Assembly: GCF_039542055.1 (NCBI RefSeq) | Contig: NZ_BAABHK010000001.1 | Location: 744,001-808,000 of the forward strand | Reading direction: 5' to 3' | DNA length: 64,000 nucleotides | DNA from: Actinoallomurus vinaceus | GTDB lineage: Bacteria; Actinomycetota; Actinomycetes; Streptosporangiales; Streptosporangiaceae | Part shown: positions 7,759 to 15,437 of the stretch, piece after piece | How the letters are laid out: each line of letters opens with the position of its first letter | Position numbering within the stretch: the first letter of the stretch is position 1 | The notes under the pieces: generated by a model | The model's database searches: none | What the model was told of the DNA's origin: nothing | The model's input: the letters and a program-made list of their open reading frames with translations, nothing else | Position numbers and translations under genes: made by a program

Positions 7759-10095
7759 GTACCGCCGGTCGGTTCACGGTCGGCGGCAAGCGGCCCGTAC
7801 GCCCGGTGGGCCCGTGACCTCGCGATCGGTGCCCGGCTGGCGTTCGCCGGCGGGCGCTCCGGATGGGTCAGAATCGCGATGATCGCGGTCGGCGTCGGGC
7901 TCGGCGTGGCGATGCTCCTCGTCGCGGCCTCGATGCCGACGATGCTTCAGGAACGTCACGAGCGGACCTCAGCGCGCGCCAACAGGATGGGCGTGCAGTC
8001 GCCCCGTTCGGACCGCTCGCTTCTCGTCGGCATGGCGGACACGGAGTTCCGCGACAAGGACATCAGAGGCCGGGTGCTCCGGCCCGAGGGGCCCCGCGCG
8101 CCGCTTCCGCCGGGCGTGACGGCGTTTCCACGGCCGGGCGAGATGGTGGTGTCACCGGCACTGGCCGACCTGCTGTCCTCGCGCGAAGGCGCGCTGTTGC
8201 GGGCCCGGCTGAACTACCGCATCGCCGGTACCATCGGCCCTCGGGGCCTTGAGGGCGCGCGGGAGTACGCGTTCTACCTCGGCAGCGACCGGCTCACCGA
8301 ACAACCCGGCCACGTCGCGCGGGTCACGGCCTTCGGCTACCACTCCCCGAGCGAAGGCCTCGGACCGGTATTGCTGCTGCTTGTCGTCATCGCCTTCGTC
8401 GTCCTGCTGCTGCCGATCGCGGTGTTCATCGGCACGGCCATGCGCTTCGGCGGCGAATCCCGCGACCGTCGGCTGGCCGCGCTGCGCCTGATCGGCGCCG
8501 ACCAGCGAATGGCTCGGCGCTTCGCCGCGGCCGAGGCGATGGTCGCGGCCGTGTTCGGGCTGGTGGTCGGCGCGCTGGTGTTCCTGGTCGTACGGGTGTT
8601 CGTTGAGCGGATTGCGATATTCGGGGTCGGTTTCTTCACCGCCGACGTCCGGCCGGCCCCGGCGCCGGCGGCGCTGATCGCGCTGGCCGTACCCGCCTCG
8701 GCCGTCTCCATCGCCCTGTTCTCCCTCCGGAAGGTCATGATCGAGCCGCTCGGCGTGGTCCGCCGTGCGGCCCGTGCCCGGCGCCGGCTCTGGTGGCGCG
8801 TGGCCGTACCGGTCAGCGGCCTGGCCCTGCTCTATCCGCTCCTCGACAGAGGGGGAGATTTCAACCAGTACCAGGTCGCCGGTGGTGTGGCGTTGCTGCT
8901 CATCGGCGTCGCGACGCTGCTGCCGTGGGTCGTCGAGGCCGTGGTCGGACGCCTCGGCGGCGGACGGCCGTCCTGGCAGCTCGCGGTGCGCCGGCTTCAG
9001 CTGGACAGTGGGACATCCGTACGTGCCGTCAGCGGCATCGTGGTCGCCGTCGCGGGTGCGATCGCACTCCAGACGATCTTCGCTGCGGCGAGCGACGACT
9101 CTGTGAAGCGGACCGGCCAGGACCCATCGCGCGCACAGGCCCAGGTGTCCTTCGGCAAGACGATCGACGGCACGCGGGCCGCCGAGGTCGCGGCGCGGTT
9201 GGGCTCCGCACCCGGCGTACGCGGGGTCATCGCCGAGGCGACCGCCGCCATGGCCCCCGGGGGTGCGAAGGACGATGCGTCGGACTTCCCGCTGACCGTG
9301 GCCGACTGTCCCGCCCTCCGGGAACTGCTCCGGATCGACCGATGCGCCGACGGCGACGTGTTCTTCACCGCTCCGCAGGAGCCGGACACCCCGCGTCCTG
9401 GCACCACCGTCCGGATCGGCCCGGACGAGGGCGTCGGCGCGACCCCGGGTCCATCCTGGCGGATCCCCGCGTCGGCGCACCCGACCGGGCAGCGAGCGGA
9501 TCCGCGCGGCACGACCCAGACGGGCATCTTCGCCACGTTCTCCGCCCTCGACCGCCGGATCCTGCAGAGGACACGCATCACAACGCTCGTCCGGGTCGAT
9601 GGTGGGAACAGGGACGCTCTGGAGCACATGCGCAATGCCGTCGCGACCATCGACCCGATGGCCGACGTCACGGTGCTGAGCAGTACCCGGACCGACGGCC
9701 GGTTCAACGCGATTCGCCGCGGCCTGTTCATCGGCGTGGTCGCCGCCCTGCTGGTGATCGGGGCGAGCCTGCTGGTGACCAGCCTGGAGCAGATGCGGCA
9801 ACGACGCCGGCTCCTGGCGATGCTGGTCGCCTTCGGCACTCCGCGCTCCGTCCTGAACTGGTCGATGCTGTGGCAGACGGCCGTGCCGATGCTGCTCGGC
9901 CTGATGCTGGCCATTCCGGCCGGGGCCGGTCTGGGTGCGCTGCTACTGCAGATCGTCAACGAGCCCGTCAGCGTCAACTGGGGCGTCGTCGCCGGCATCT
10001 GCGGTGTCGCCGGCGGCGTGGTGCTCCTGGTGACCGCGCTCAGCCTCCCGGCCCTACGGCGCCTGATGGACCCGGAGGGCCTGCGGACCGAGTGA
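7630..10095 (+). CDS. ABC transporter permease with two FtsX domains
   Basis: Up to 821 residues; the start is ambiguous because four in-frame start codons (7630, 7663, 7696, 7738) each have an SD-like sequence. The coordinate given is the one overlapping the ATPase stop (GTGA). After a Gly/Pro-rich repetitive N-terminus come one membrane segment (WVRIAMIAVGVGLGVAMLL), an extracytoplasmic domain, a three-helix FtsX block with two following segments, a second extracytoplasmic domain, and a C-terminal FtsX block of three helices. That makes about ten membrane spans. With the ATPase it forms a MacB-like mechanotransmission exporter under PadR control. The substrate is unknown. Confidence 0.88.
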   Translation: MSGPDGGGGDGVSGPDGRRGADMSGPDRGRPDAGVGVSGPTRGVPPVGSRSAASGPYARWARDLAIGARLAFAGGRSGWVRIAMIAVGVGLGVAMLLVAASMPTMLQERHERTSARANRMGVQSPRSDRSLLVGMADTEFRDKDIRGRVLRPEGPRAPLPPGVTAFPRPGEMVVSPALADLLSSREGALLRARLNYRIAGTIGPRGLEGAREYAFYLGSDRLTEQPGHVARVTAFGYHSPSEGLGPVLLLLVVIAFVVLLLPIAVFIGTAMRFGGESRDRRLAALRLIGADQRMARRFAAAEAMVAAVFGLVVGALVFLVVRVFVERIAIFGVGFFTADVRPAPAPAALIALAVPASAVSIALFSLRKVMIEPLGVVRRAARARRRLWWRVAVPVSGLALLYPLLDRGGDFNQYQVAGGVALLLIGVATLLPWVVEAVVGRLGGGRPSWQLAVRRLQLDSGTSVRAVSGIVVAVAGAIALQTIFAAASDDSVKRTGQDPSRAQAQVSFGKTIDGTRAAEVAARLGSAPGVRGVIAEATAAMAPGGAKDDASDFPLTVADCPALRELLRIDRCADGDVFFTAPQEPDTPRPGTTVRIGPDEGVGATPGPSWRIPASAHPTGQRADPRGTTQTGIFATFSALDRRILQRTRITTLVRVDGGNRDALEHMRNAVATIDPMADVTVLSSTRTDGRFNAIRRGLFIGVVAALLVIGASLLVTSLEQMRQRRRLLAMLVAFGTPRSVLNWSMLWQTAVPMLLGLMLAIPAGAGLGALLLQIVNEPVSVNWGVVAGICGVAGGVVLLVTALSLPALRRLMDPEGLRTE

Positions 10096-10100
10096 AACCT

Positions 10101-10138
10101 GGATCCGTTCCGCCCACCGCAACGGGCGGAACGGATCC
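10101..10138 (+). terminator. Terminator of the PadR-ABC operon
   Basis: Perfect 15-bp stem (GGATCCGTTCCGCCC / GGGCGGAACGGATCC) with an 8-nt loop, starting 5 bp after the permease stop. Confidence 0.8.
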
Positions 10139-10278
10139 GGACCATCCCTCGCTCGCTACCTCATGTCCGTAGGGCGGCGCCCGTTTCGGGGCCCGGGGAC
10201 CTCAAAGAATGGCTCATGCCGGCCCATCTCGTTATAACCGGATCGAACGACTGCTGCCCGCCATCGGTGATCGGAGAG

Positions 10279-10908
10279 ATGATGCCCGAAGACACGGAAG
10301 CCCTCGGCGCCAGGCATCTGCGGTTCGACGGTCCGCCGCCGGTCGAGATGCGCGGCGACCGGATGACTTACCGGGATGCCGTGGTCGCGCATCTGGGGGG
10401 CGACTCCGCCGGTGGGCACCTCGCTGCGCTGCTTGCGGTTACCGGGCACCGCGCGGATCTCGACGGCGACGTCGGTCTGGTGGGCGTGAGCAGCGCCATC
10501 CAGGCCTGCGTCGATTGGTATGGCCCCGCCCATTTGGCGGGGATGCAGGCTCAGTCGCATCCGCTCGCCACCGAAGATCACGATGCTCCCGACTCACCTG
10601 AATCCCGGTTGCTCGGTGCGCCAGTCCAGACGGTTCCCGAACGCGCCGCCCTCGCGAGTCCGGTTACGCATGTGTCCGCCGGAGCAGCGCCGATTCTCAT
10701 CATGCACGGTGTCGAAGATCGGCTCGTTCCGTTCGAACAGAGCAGGATGCTCGCCGATGCCTTCGACCGCGCAGGCGCGTACGCCCGGTTCATCTCTGTC
10801 GATGGCGCCGATCACGTTTTTGCGGGGGTTGACCATCGCCCGCTGGTCACGACCAGCATTGAGTTCCTCTCAACGACACTCCGGGCGGCTGTGCCGCAGG
10901 CTCGGTGA
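10279..10908 (+). pseudogene. Truncated alpha/beta hydrolase (esterase/lipase type)
   Basis: The C-terminal ~170 residues match BD-FAE/esterase-like hydrolases: GGDSAGGHLAALLAVTG (nucleophile Ser), then VDWYGPAHL, DHDAPDSPESRLLG, ILIMHGVEDRLVPF (acid) and DGADHVFAG (His). The ~100 residues that should precede the nucleophile, with the HGGG oxyanion hole, are absent and replaced by ~40 unrelated residues. GGAGAG lies at the ATG, so a shortened protein could still be made, but it would lack the oxyanion hole. It is called a pseudogene by length and domain loss, not by an internal stop. Confidence 0.65.
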
Positions 10909-11041
10909 CTTGTATTCGAGCTGCCGGTAGTGGCCGATCGGCATCGGGCGGGCCACGGCGAGCCCGGTCCCTCATTCCGCGCTCGCCGTGGCCCTCGCCG
11001 GACGACCGGCTTCGGGGGAAGACCCGATCGCCCGGGGCTCG

Positions 11042-11383
11042 TCATCCGCCGCAGCGGGCCCAGATCGTCTTGCCGTCGCTCTTCGCCCGCCAGCCCCAAT
11101 CCGTGGCGAACGCCTGCACGATGAACAGCCCGCGGCCGCCCTCCTCGTCCGGGTCCGCGTCGCGCAGCACCGGCTCGCCGTCGCCGTAATCCCGCACCTC
11201 GACCAGTACGGTCCGCTCGCCCGGCCGGCTGATCGTGAGCTCGAAGACGGCGCCGAGCCGGGCGGCGTTCGACACGAGCTCCGTCGTGACGAGGCGGACA
11301 TCGTCCAGCAGCTCCGGGAGCGCCCAGTCCTGCAGCCGCCGCTCGACCGCCAGCCTGGCCACCTTGGCGGAGCCATTGTCGCC
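11042..11383 (-). pseudogene. ATP-binding protein (anti-sigma regulatory factor/HATPase type), 5' end deleted
   Basis: Reading leftwards, the frame encodes the GHKL ATPase fold of SpoIIAB/RsbW-like proteins: DDVRLVTTELVSNA (N box), VLVEVRDYGDGEPVL (G1-like), GRGLFIVQAFATDWGW (G2) and a normal C-terminal strand. The first ~25 residues of the family (strand 1 and its start codon) are missing. The frame runs without a break into the antisense of the neighbouring DUF5753 fragment. It lacks a credible start with an SD sequence, so it is read as a remnant. Confidence 0.65.
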
Positions 11384-11389
11384 ACGCGT

Positions 11390-11776
11390 ATGGAACGCCA
11401 GCAGATCCTCCGCCGCGACGAGCCTCCGTGGATCGTGCTCCTGCTGGCGGAATACGCCATCCGCCGCAAGATCGGTGGCCCCGCGGTGATGCGCGCCCAG
11501 CTCCAACGCCTCCTCGACGCGATGAAGGAGCCGAACATCACCATTCAGGTCCTTCCGGAGGACGCACCGGTATACCTCTCGATGCCTTTCACGATCATGG
11601 GATTCGACAATGGGCCGGACGTGGTCTACGCGGAGACAGTGGAGATTCCAAGTGGTATGACGAAAGAACATCGGCACGTCGGGAGGCTCAAAGCCCGCTT
11701 CGACCTGGCCAGGGCGGCGGCATTGCCTGCCGCGGCGTCCGAGGAGCTCATCCGTTCCGCTCTGGAGGGCACGTGA
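11390..11776 (+). pseudogene. DUF5753 (Scr1-type) regulator fragment lacking its XRE HTH domain
   Basis: The 128 residues from MERQQILRR to the stop are the C-terminal half of XRE-DUF5753 regulators (PPWIVLLLAEYAIRRKIGG, MKEPNITIQVLPEDAPVY, FTIMGFDNGPDVVYAET). The ~150-residue N-terminal part, including the HTH, is absent: upstream sequence belongs to the opposite-strand ATP-binding gene. A DUF397 fragment overlaps the stop by 4 bp (GTGA), as in intact modules. Confidence 0.75.
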
Positions 11777-11883
11777 ACGTGGAAGGACTGCCGCCGGTCC
11801 AGTGGCGCAGGAGCACGCGGAGCAATGAGGAAGGCGGCCAGTGCGTGGAAGTCGCGGTCGTCGAGACGTTGCTCGATCGGTGA
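11773..11883 (+). pseudogene. Truncated DUF397 protein
   Basis: 36 residues (VNVEGLPPVQWRRSTRS then GGQCVEVAVVE). DUF397 proteins are normally ~60-75 residues and continue after the VEVA strand with a D-S-K/D motif and a WxxF end. Here a stop follows within nine residues. The start overlaps the DUF5753 stop. Confidence 0.65.
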
Positions 11884-11944
11884 TCGCCGAGGGTTTTCGT
11901 TGGTCGAGCACCGACAATCCTCGGCGGAAGCGGCCGGGGGAGCG

Positions 11945-12421
11945 GTGACCGTCTCAACGGATTCGTGCCTCTCGTGTGACCTGATCTCCGGGGCGCGACC
12001 GTTGCCGGGCGGGCGCATCCGCGAGAGCTCGGGCTGGGTGGTGGAGCACTGTGTCGGGCCACTCGGCGTGGGCACCGTCGTGGTCAAGCCACTCCGCCAT
12101 GTCGTGCACGTGGCCGACCTGGACGAGGCCGAGAGCGCGGCGCTCGGTCCCTTGCTACGCCGGACGGCGGCGGCCGTCACCGAGGTGGTTCGGCCGGAGC
12201 AGGTCTACGTCTGCCTGTGGTCGCACGCGGGCGGGGTGCCCGGCCATATCCACTTCGTCGTCCAGCCGATCATCAAGGCCGACATGACGCGCTTCAACGC
12301 AGGTGGGCCGGAGTTGCAAACCGCGATGTTCCGCGCCGGCGAGTTTCCGGACGAGTACGAGGTCGAGGAGGTCTGCATGCGCCTCCGAGATGCCTTCACC
12401 GGCGGGGACCGCATCGAGTGA
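11945..12421 (+). CDS. HIT (histidine triad) family protein
   Basis: 158 residues from a GTG preceded by GGGGGAG. The N-terminal CLSCDLISG Cys pair is typical of zinc-binding HIT proteins. The body has VVVKPLRHVVHVADL, and the active site is GHIHFVVQP. Two of the three His of the HxHxH motif are present and the third position is Val, as in a subset of actinobacterial HIT proteins. It is a predicted nucleotide hydrolase or transferase in the cytoplasm. A strong hairpin follows. Confidence 0.85.
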   Translation: MTVSTDSCLSCDLISGARPLPGGRIRESSGWVVEHCVGPLGVGTVVVKPLRHVVHVADLDEAESAALGPLLRRTAAAVTEVVRPEQVYVCLWSHAGGVPGHIHFVVQPIIKADMTRFNAGGPELQTAMFRAGEFPDEYEVEEVCMRLRDAFTGGDRIE

Positions 12422-12474
12422 GCGACAGAGACGTCAAGACTGGATGCCGCTCGGCTCAGCGACGCTGCATGCTA

Positions 12475-12518
12475 CGCCGTCCCGTCACGAGGGATTTTTC
12501 CCTCGTGACGGGACGGCG
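12475..12518 (+). terminator. Long perfect hairpin after the HIT gene
   Basis: Perfect 19-bp inverted repeat (CGCCGTCCCGTCACGAGGG and its complement) around the 6-nt loop ATTTTT. It probably terminates the HIT transcript. It is longer than most terminators here and ends 46 bp before the antitoxin start. Confidence 0.7.
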
Positions 12519-12564
12519 CTCTACACACCGGTCGTCTGTGGAGCTGTTGCGGAAGGAGGTGGCT

Positions 12565-12792
12565 ATGGCCGCGTATGCCGAGCTGAACACTCAGCAGGCA
12601 GCGGACCTGCTGAACGTTTCGCGTCCGTGCTTGATCGGCTTGTTGGAAGCGGGAACGATCCCGTGTCGGCTGGTGGGAAAGCACCGGCGCATCACCGTTG
12701 AGACGCTGATGGAGTACAAGCGGCGTGACGACCAGGAGCGACGCGCCGCCGCCGAAGATCTCGCCGCGCTTGGCCAGGAATTCGGGGCGTGA
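12565..12792 (+). CDS. Excisionase-like (MerR-type HTH) antitoxin, orphan
   Basis: 75 residues with a strong AAGGAGGT ribosome site. The HTH reads LNTQQAADLLNVSRPCLIGL then CRLVGKHRRITVETLMEYK, followed by an acidic helical tail. This is the DNA-binding domain of excisionase-like antitoxins that pair with PIN toxins in actinobacteria. Relatives are usually longer at the N-terminus. Only the first ~10 codons of a PIN gene follow, so this antitoxin has lost its toxin. Confidence 0.75.
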   Translation: MAAYAELNTQQAADLLNVSRPCLIGLLEAGTIPCRLVGKHRRITVETLMEYKRRDDQERRAAAEDLAALGQEFGA

Positions 12793-12794
12793 CC

Positions 12795-12824
12795 ATGACC
12801 TTCGTTGTGGTCTGCGACGCGAAC
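12795..12824 (+). pseudogene. 5' stub of a PIN-domain toxin gene
   Basis: The ATG 2 bp after the antitoxin stop opens MTFVVVCDAN, matching the first strand of PIN toxins with the first catalytic Asp (typically VVVYDANVLYP). After Asn-10 the similarity ends abruptly and the frame becomes Arg-rich nonsense. The ribonuclease body is gone. Confidence 0.6.
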
Positions 12825-12864
12825 TCCCGGACGACTCGGAGGTCGGCTCGACCGGTTTTCCTGC

Positions 12865-13473
12865 TCAGGAGTCCGGCCAGATGCGGCGTTTGGCGGGGAC
12901 GGCCATCAGGTCGCCGACGACGAACTCCTGGCGCGGTCCCTGCCAGGCGTACGGCATGAACACCGCGAGCGCGCAGCCCGCCTGGTGCTCGACCTCCATG
13001 GCGACGGCGTCGACGGTCCCCGGCGGGGGCTCCGAGGTGCCGTTCTGCCAGTCGGTGGACCTGCGGATCTGTACGTTGACGGGGGTCGTGTCGCCCGGTG
13101 ACGGCTCCTTCATGCGCACGTAGTAGGCGAGCGTGGCACAGCGCAGCTCGGCCGCTCGCGCGCGGTAGTCGTCGGCGAGGTGGTACAGCGTGGCGGCGGT
13201 GGCCGTCTCGTCGTACGCGTAGTCGACGTCGTGCTGCGCGGCCATCCGAAGCACCCCGTCGGCGTCCATGACCAGCCCGAACGGATAGAGCATCCGGCCG
13301 CCGGGCTCTGGACGGAGGTTGTTCTCGGCGCCTTCGAGAATGGCCGCGAGGCAGGCGTCCATATCCCCTCGGGCCCGGCGAGGCACGGAGCCGTCCATGA
13401 GCATGAGGGTCAGCGTCTGCATGGGATGGGGATACGTGGGTGCGATTTCGCCTGCGGCTCGCCAGGAGGACAC
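12865..13473 (-). CDS. Conserved hypothetical protein
   Basis: 202 residues with ordinary actinobacterial composition and no signal peptide or membrane span. Visible stretches are LMLMDGSVPRRARGDMDACL, GGRMLYPFGLVMDADGVLRM and a central Ala/Arg-rich helix (DDYRARAAELRCATLAYYVRM). I do not recognise the family. The GTG at 13473 is the longest start; internal ATG codons near 13422 are possible. It is isolated, with the PIN stub facing its 3' end. Confidence 0.65.
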   Translation of the reverse strand: MSSWRAAGEIAPTYPHPMQTLTLMLMDGSVPRRARGDMDACLAAILEGAENNLRPEPGGRMLYPFGLVMDADGVLRMAAQHDVDYAYDETATAATLYHLADDYRARAAELRCATLAYYVRMKEPSPGDTTPVNVQIRRSTDWQNGTSEPPPGTVDAVAMEVEHQAGCALAVFMPYAWQGPRQEFVVGDLMAVPAKRRIWPDS

Positions 13474-13620
13474 GGCCAGAGATCCTACCGACCGTGATGC
13501 GCCCGATACGACGGCTTGTCGGAAGCGTGTCTGGTGAGTGCGGGTAAACGCCGTTCTCGGCCTTCAGGTAGCGGATGGCCGTCGCGGCGCTGGTGCGACC
13601 CGCGTGATCGGCTGTTGCTC

Positions 13621-13649
13621 TGACGGAAGACACAACCGTGCGTTATGGT
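13621..13649 (+). promoter_or_regulatory. Possible promoter of the kinase gene
   Basis: TGACGG (13621-13626) and TATGGT (13644-13649) are separated by 17 bp, 37 bp before the chosen ATG. The match to the housekeeping consensus is modest. The rest of the 213-bp intergenic stretch shows nothing recognisable. Confidence 0.35.
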
Positions 13650-13686
13650 GCAGACTCCCCCTGTTGATCATCTGGGAGTAGTTCCC

Positions 13687-15387
13687 ATGCCGGAAACCGA
13701 GCCGCTGCGCTCTGAGGATCCGTCCGTCGTGGGGCCTTACCGGCTGACCGGGCGGCTCGGAATGGGCGGCCAAGGAGTGGTCTATCTCGCGTCCGCGCCC
13801 GACGGGACGAACGTCGCGGTGAAGCTGCTGCGCGAGGAGCTCGCCGCCGACCCCCGCGTCCGTGAACGCTTCATGAAGGAGATCGCCGCCGCCCGCCGGG
13901 TCGATCCGTTCTGCATCGCGCAGGTCCTCGACGCGTCCGCGGAGGGATCACGGCCGTACGTGGTCACCGAGTACGTCGACGGTCCCTCGCTGCAGCAGTC
14001 GGGACCGCGTGACGGCACGGCGGCCCTGCAACGGCTCGCCGTCGCCACCGCCACGGCGCTCACGGCCATCCACGACGCGGGGATCGTCCACCGGGATTTC
14101 AAACCGTCCAATGTGCTGCTCGGCCCCGATGGGCCCCGGGTCATCGACTTCGGGATAGCCCGCGATACCGAGGCTCCCCTCACCCTCACCAGCACCATCA
14201 TGGGCACGCCGGCGTACATGGCTCCCGAGCAGTTCGAGGGGCGGTCCATCGACGCGCCCGCCGACGTGTTCGCCTGGGGATCGGTGATGGCCTTCGCGGC
14301 CAATGGGCGGCCGCCGTTCGGCGCGGACTCGTTTCCGGCGATCATGAATCGGGTCCTCCAGGGCGAGCCCGACCTCGGTGATCTTCCGGAGCCGCTGCGC
14401 TCACTGGTGGTGGCCTGCCTGGCCAAGGACCCCGCCCGCAGGCCGACCATGCAGGATGTGATGTTGCGCCTGGTCAGCGCTCGTTCGGCGGCGACCGGCC
14501 CGCAGCAGGCGGCCGCCACCCCACCGCCTCCCGCCTCCTTGCAGCCGCCGCCGGTCACCGTCCCGCAGCCTCTCGCGGGTTCGCCCCAGCCGCCGCCTGG
14601 ACCTCCGCCCCAGTCGCCGGCCGGACCGCAGCGGACGCCCGCCGTCCCACCGCCCCCTGGCCCCCAGCCGCCGTTCATTGCGCCGCGGCCTGTCGCGGGT
14701 TCGCTCCAACCGCCGACCGGCCCTCCGATGCCGGGGTCCGCCCCGAGCGGGCGGCGGCCCGACGCCGCGAGGCGCCGCCTCGTTCTGCTGGCCGGGGCGG
14801 GAGCGGCGGCCGTACTGGCGGGCGTCGTCGTCGCGGGCGCGATCCTCTGGCCGGGCATGTCGGAGGCCGAGGACCCCGGGAAGGGATCCGGCCGCGGCAA
14901 GGCGGAAGCCGCGCACGGAACCGGGCAGGAGACGCGGAACCCGACCGCGTCGGGAGGCCCGGGGGACGGTGTCAGCGGGAAGCCGTCGGCCGGCCCCTCG
15001 TCACCGAACTCGACGAAGACGCCCGGTGGCCCCTCGCCCAAGCCGAGTGCCGGCAAGACCCAACCGAAGACCCGGTCGGCGAGGCCGACCACGACCAGGT
15101 CGAGCGGAACCGGCGGTGGCGGAACCAGCGGTGGCCGTCCCGGGCTGGTGCTGACGGCGATCGGCACCAAGAGCGGGAGCTGCTACACGAAGGGCGGCTA
15201 CCAATATCAGATCAATTATCCCAACGCCCGACACTGGGTCTATGTCGACGGCGACGAGGTGGACAGCAGCAGCGAGAGATACTCGAAGGTCGGTCCCGAG
15301 ACCTTCTGGGGCTCCGGAAACCACGTCGTCAAGCTCTACATGCAAGAACCCAACATCGTGAGGACCATCTCGTTCACGATGTGCTGA
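13687..15387 (+). CDS. Transmembrane Ser/Thr protein kinase (Hanks type)
   Basis: 566 residues. Kinase domain ~18-265: glycine loop GRLGMGGQG, Lys46 in VAVK, catalytic Asp137 in HRDFKPSN (Phe replaces the usual Leu), DFG at 154-156, MAPEQ. A Pro-rich linker (~275-352) contains two copies of a P(L/V)AGS.QPP.GPP unit. A membrane helix lies at ~364-388, then a Ser/Thr/Gly/Pro linker and a small extracytoplasmic domain (~490-566) with Cys near each end (GSCYTKGG... FTMC), possibly a disulfide. There are no PASTA repeats. The start at ATG 13687 has GGGAG 8 nt upstream; an in-frame ATG at 13645 is less likely. Convergent with the L,D-transpeptidase, which suggests, but does not show, a role in envelope control. 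Confidence 0.9.
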   Translation: MPETEPLRSEDPSVVGPYRLTGRLGMGGQGVVYLASAPDGTNVAVKLLREELAADPRVRERFMKEIAAARRVDPFCIAQVLDASAEGSRPYVVTEYVDGPSLQQSGPRDGTAALQRLAVATATALTAIHDAGIVHRDFKPSNVLLGPDGPRVIDFGIARDTEAPLTLTSTIMGTPAYMAPEQFEGRSIDAPADVFAWGSVMAFAANGRPPFGADSFPAIMNRVLQGEPDLGDLPEPLRSLVVACLAKDPARRPTMQDVMLRLVSARSAATGPQQAAATPPPPASLQPPPVTVPQPLAGSPQPPPGPPPQSPAGPQRTPAVPPPPGPQPPFIAPRPVAGSLQPPTGPPMPGSAPSGRRPDAARRRLVLLAGAGAAAVLAGVVVAGAILWPGMSEAEDPGKGSGRGKAEAAHGTGQETRNPTASGGPGDGVSGKPSAGPSSPNSTKTPGGPSPKPSAGKTQPKTRSARPTTTRSSGTGGGGTSGGRPGLVLTAIGTKSGSCYTKGGYQYQINYPNARHWVYVDGDEVDSSSERYSKVGPETFWGSGNHVVKLYMQEPNIVRTISFTMC

Positions 15388-15437
15388 CCGCGGGACCGAC
15401 ACCGCGCGGAGCCCGTACGGGGCCGATCTCCGGCCGG

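Noticed and set aside
11390..11883. DUF5753-DUF397 pair as an intact Scr1-type regulatory or TA module
   Set aside because: The HTH half is missing and DUF397 is half length, so it was called a remnant.
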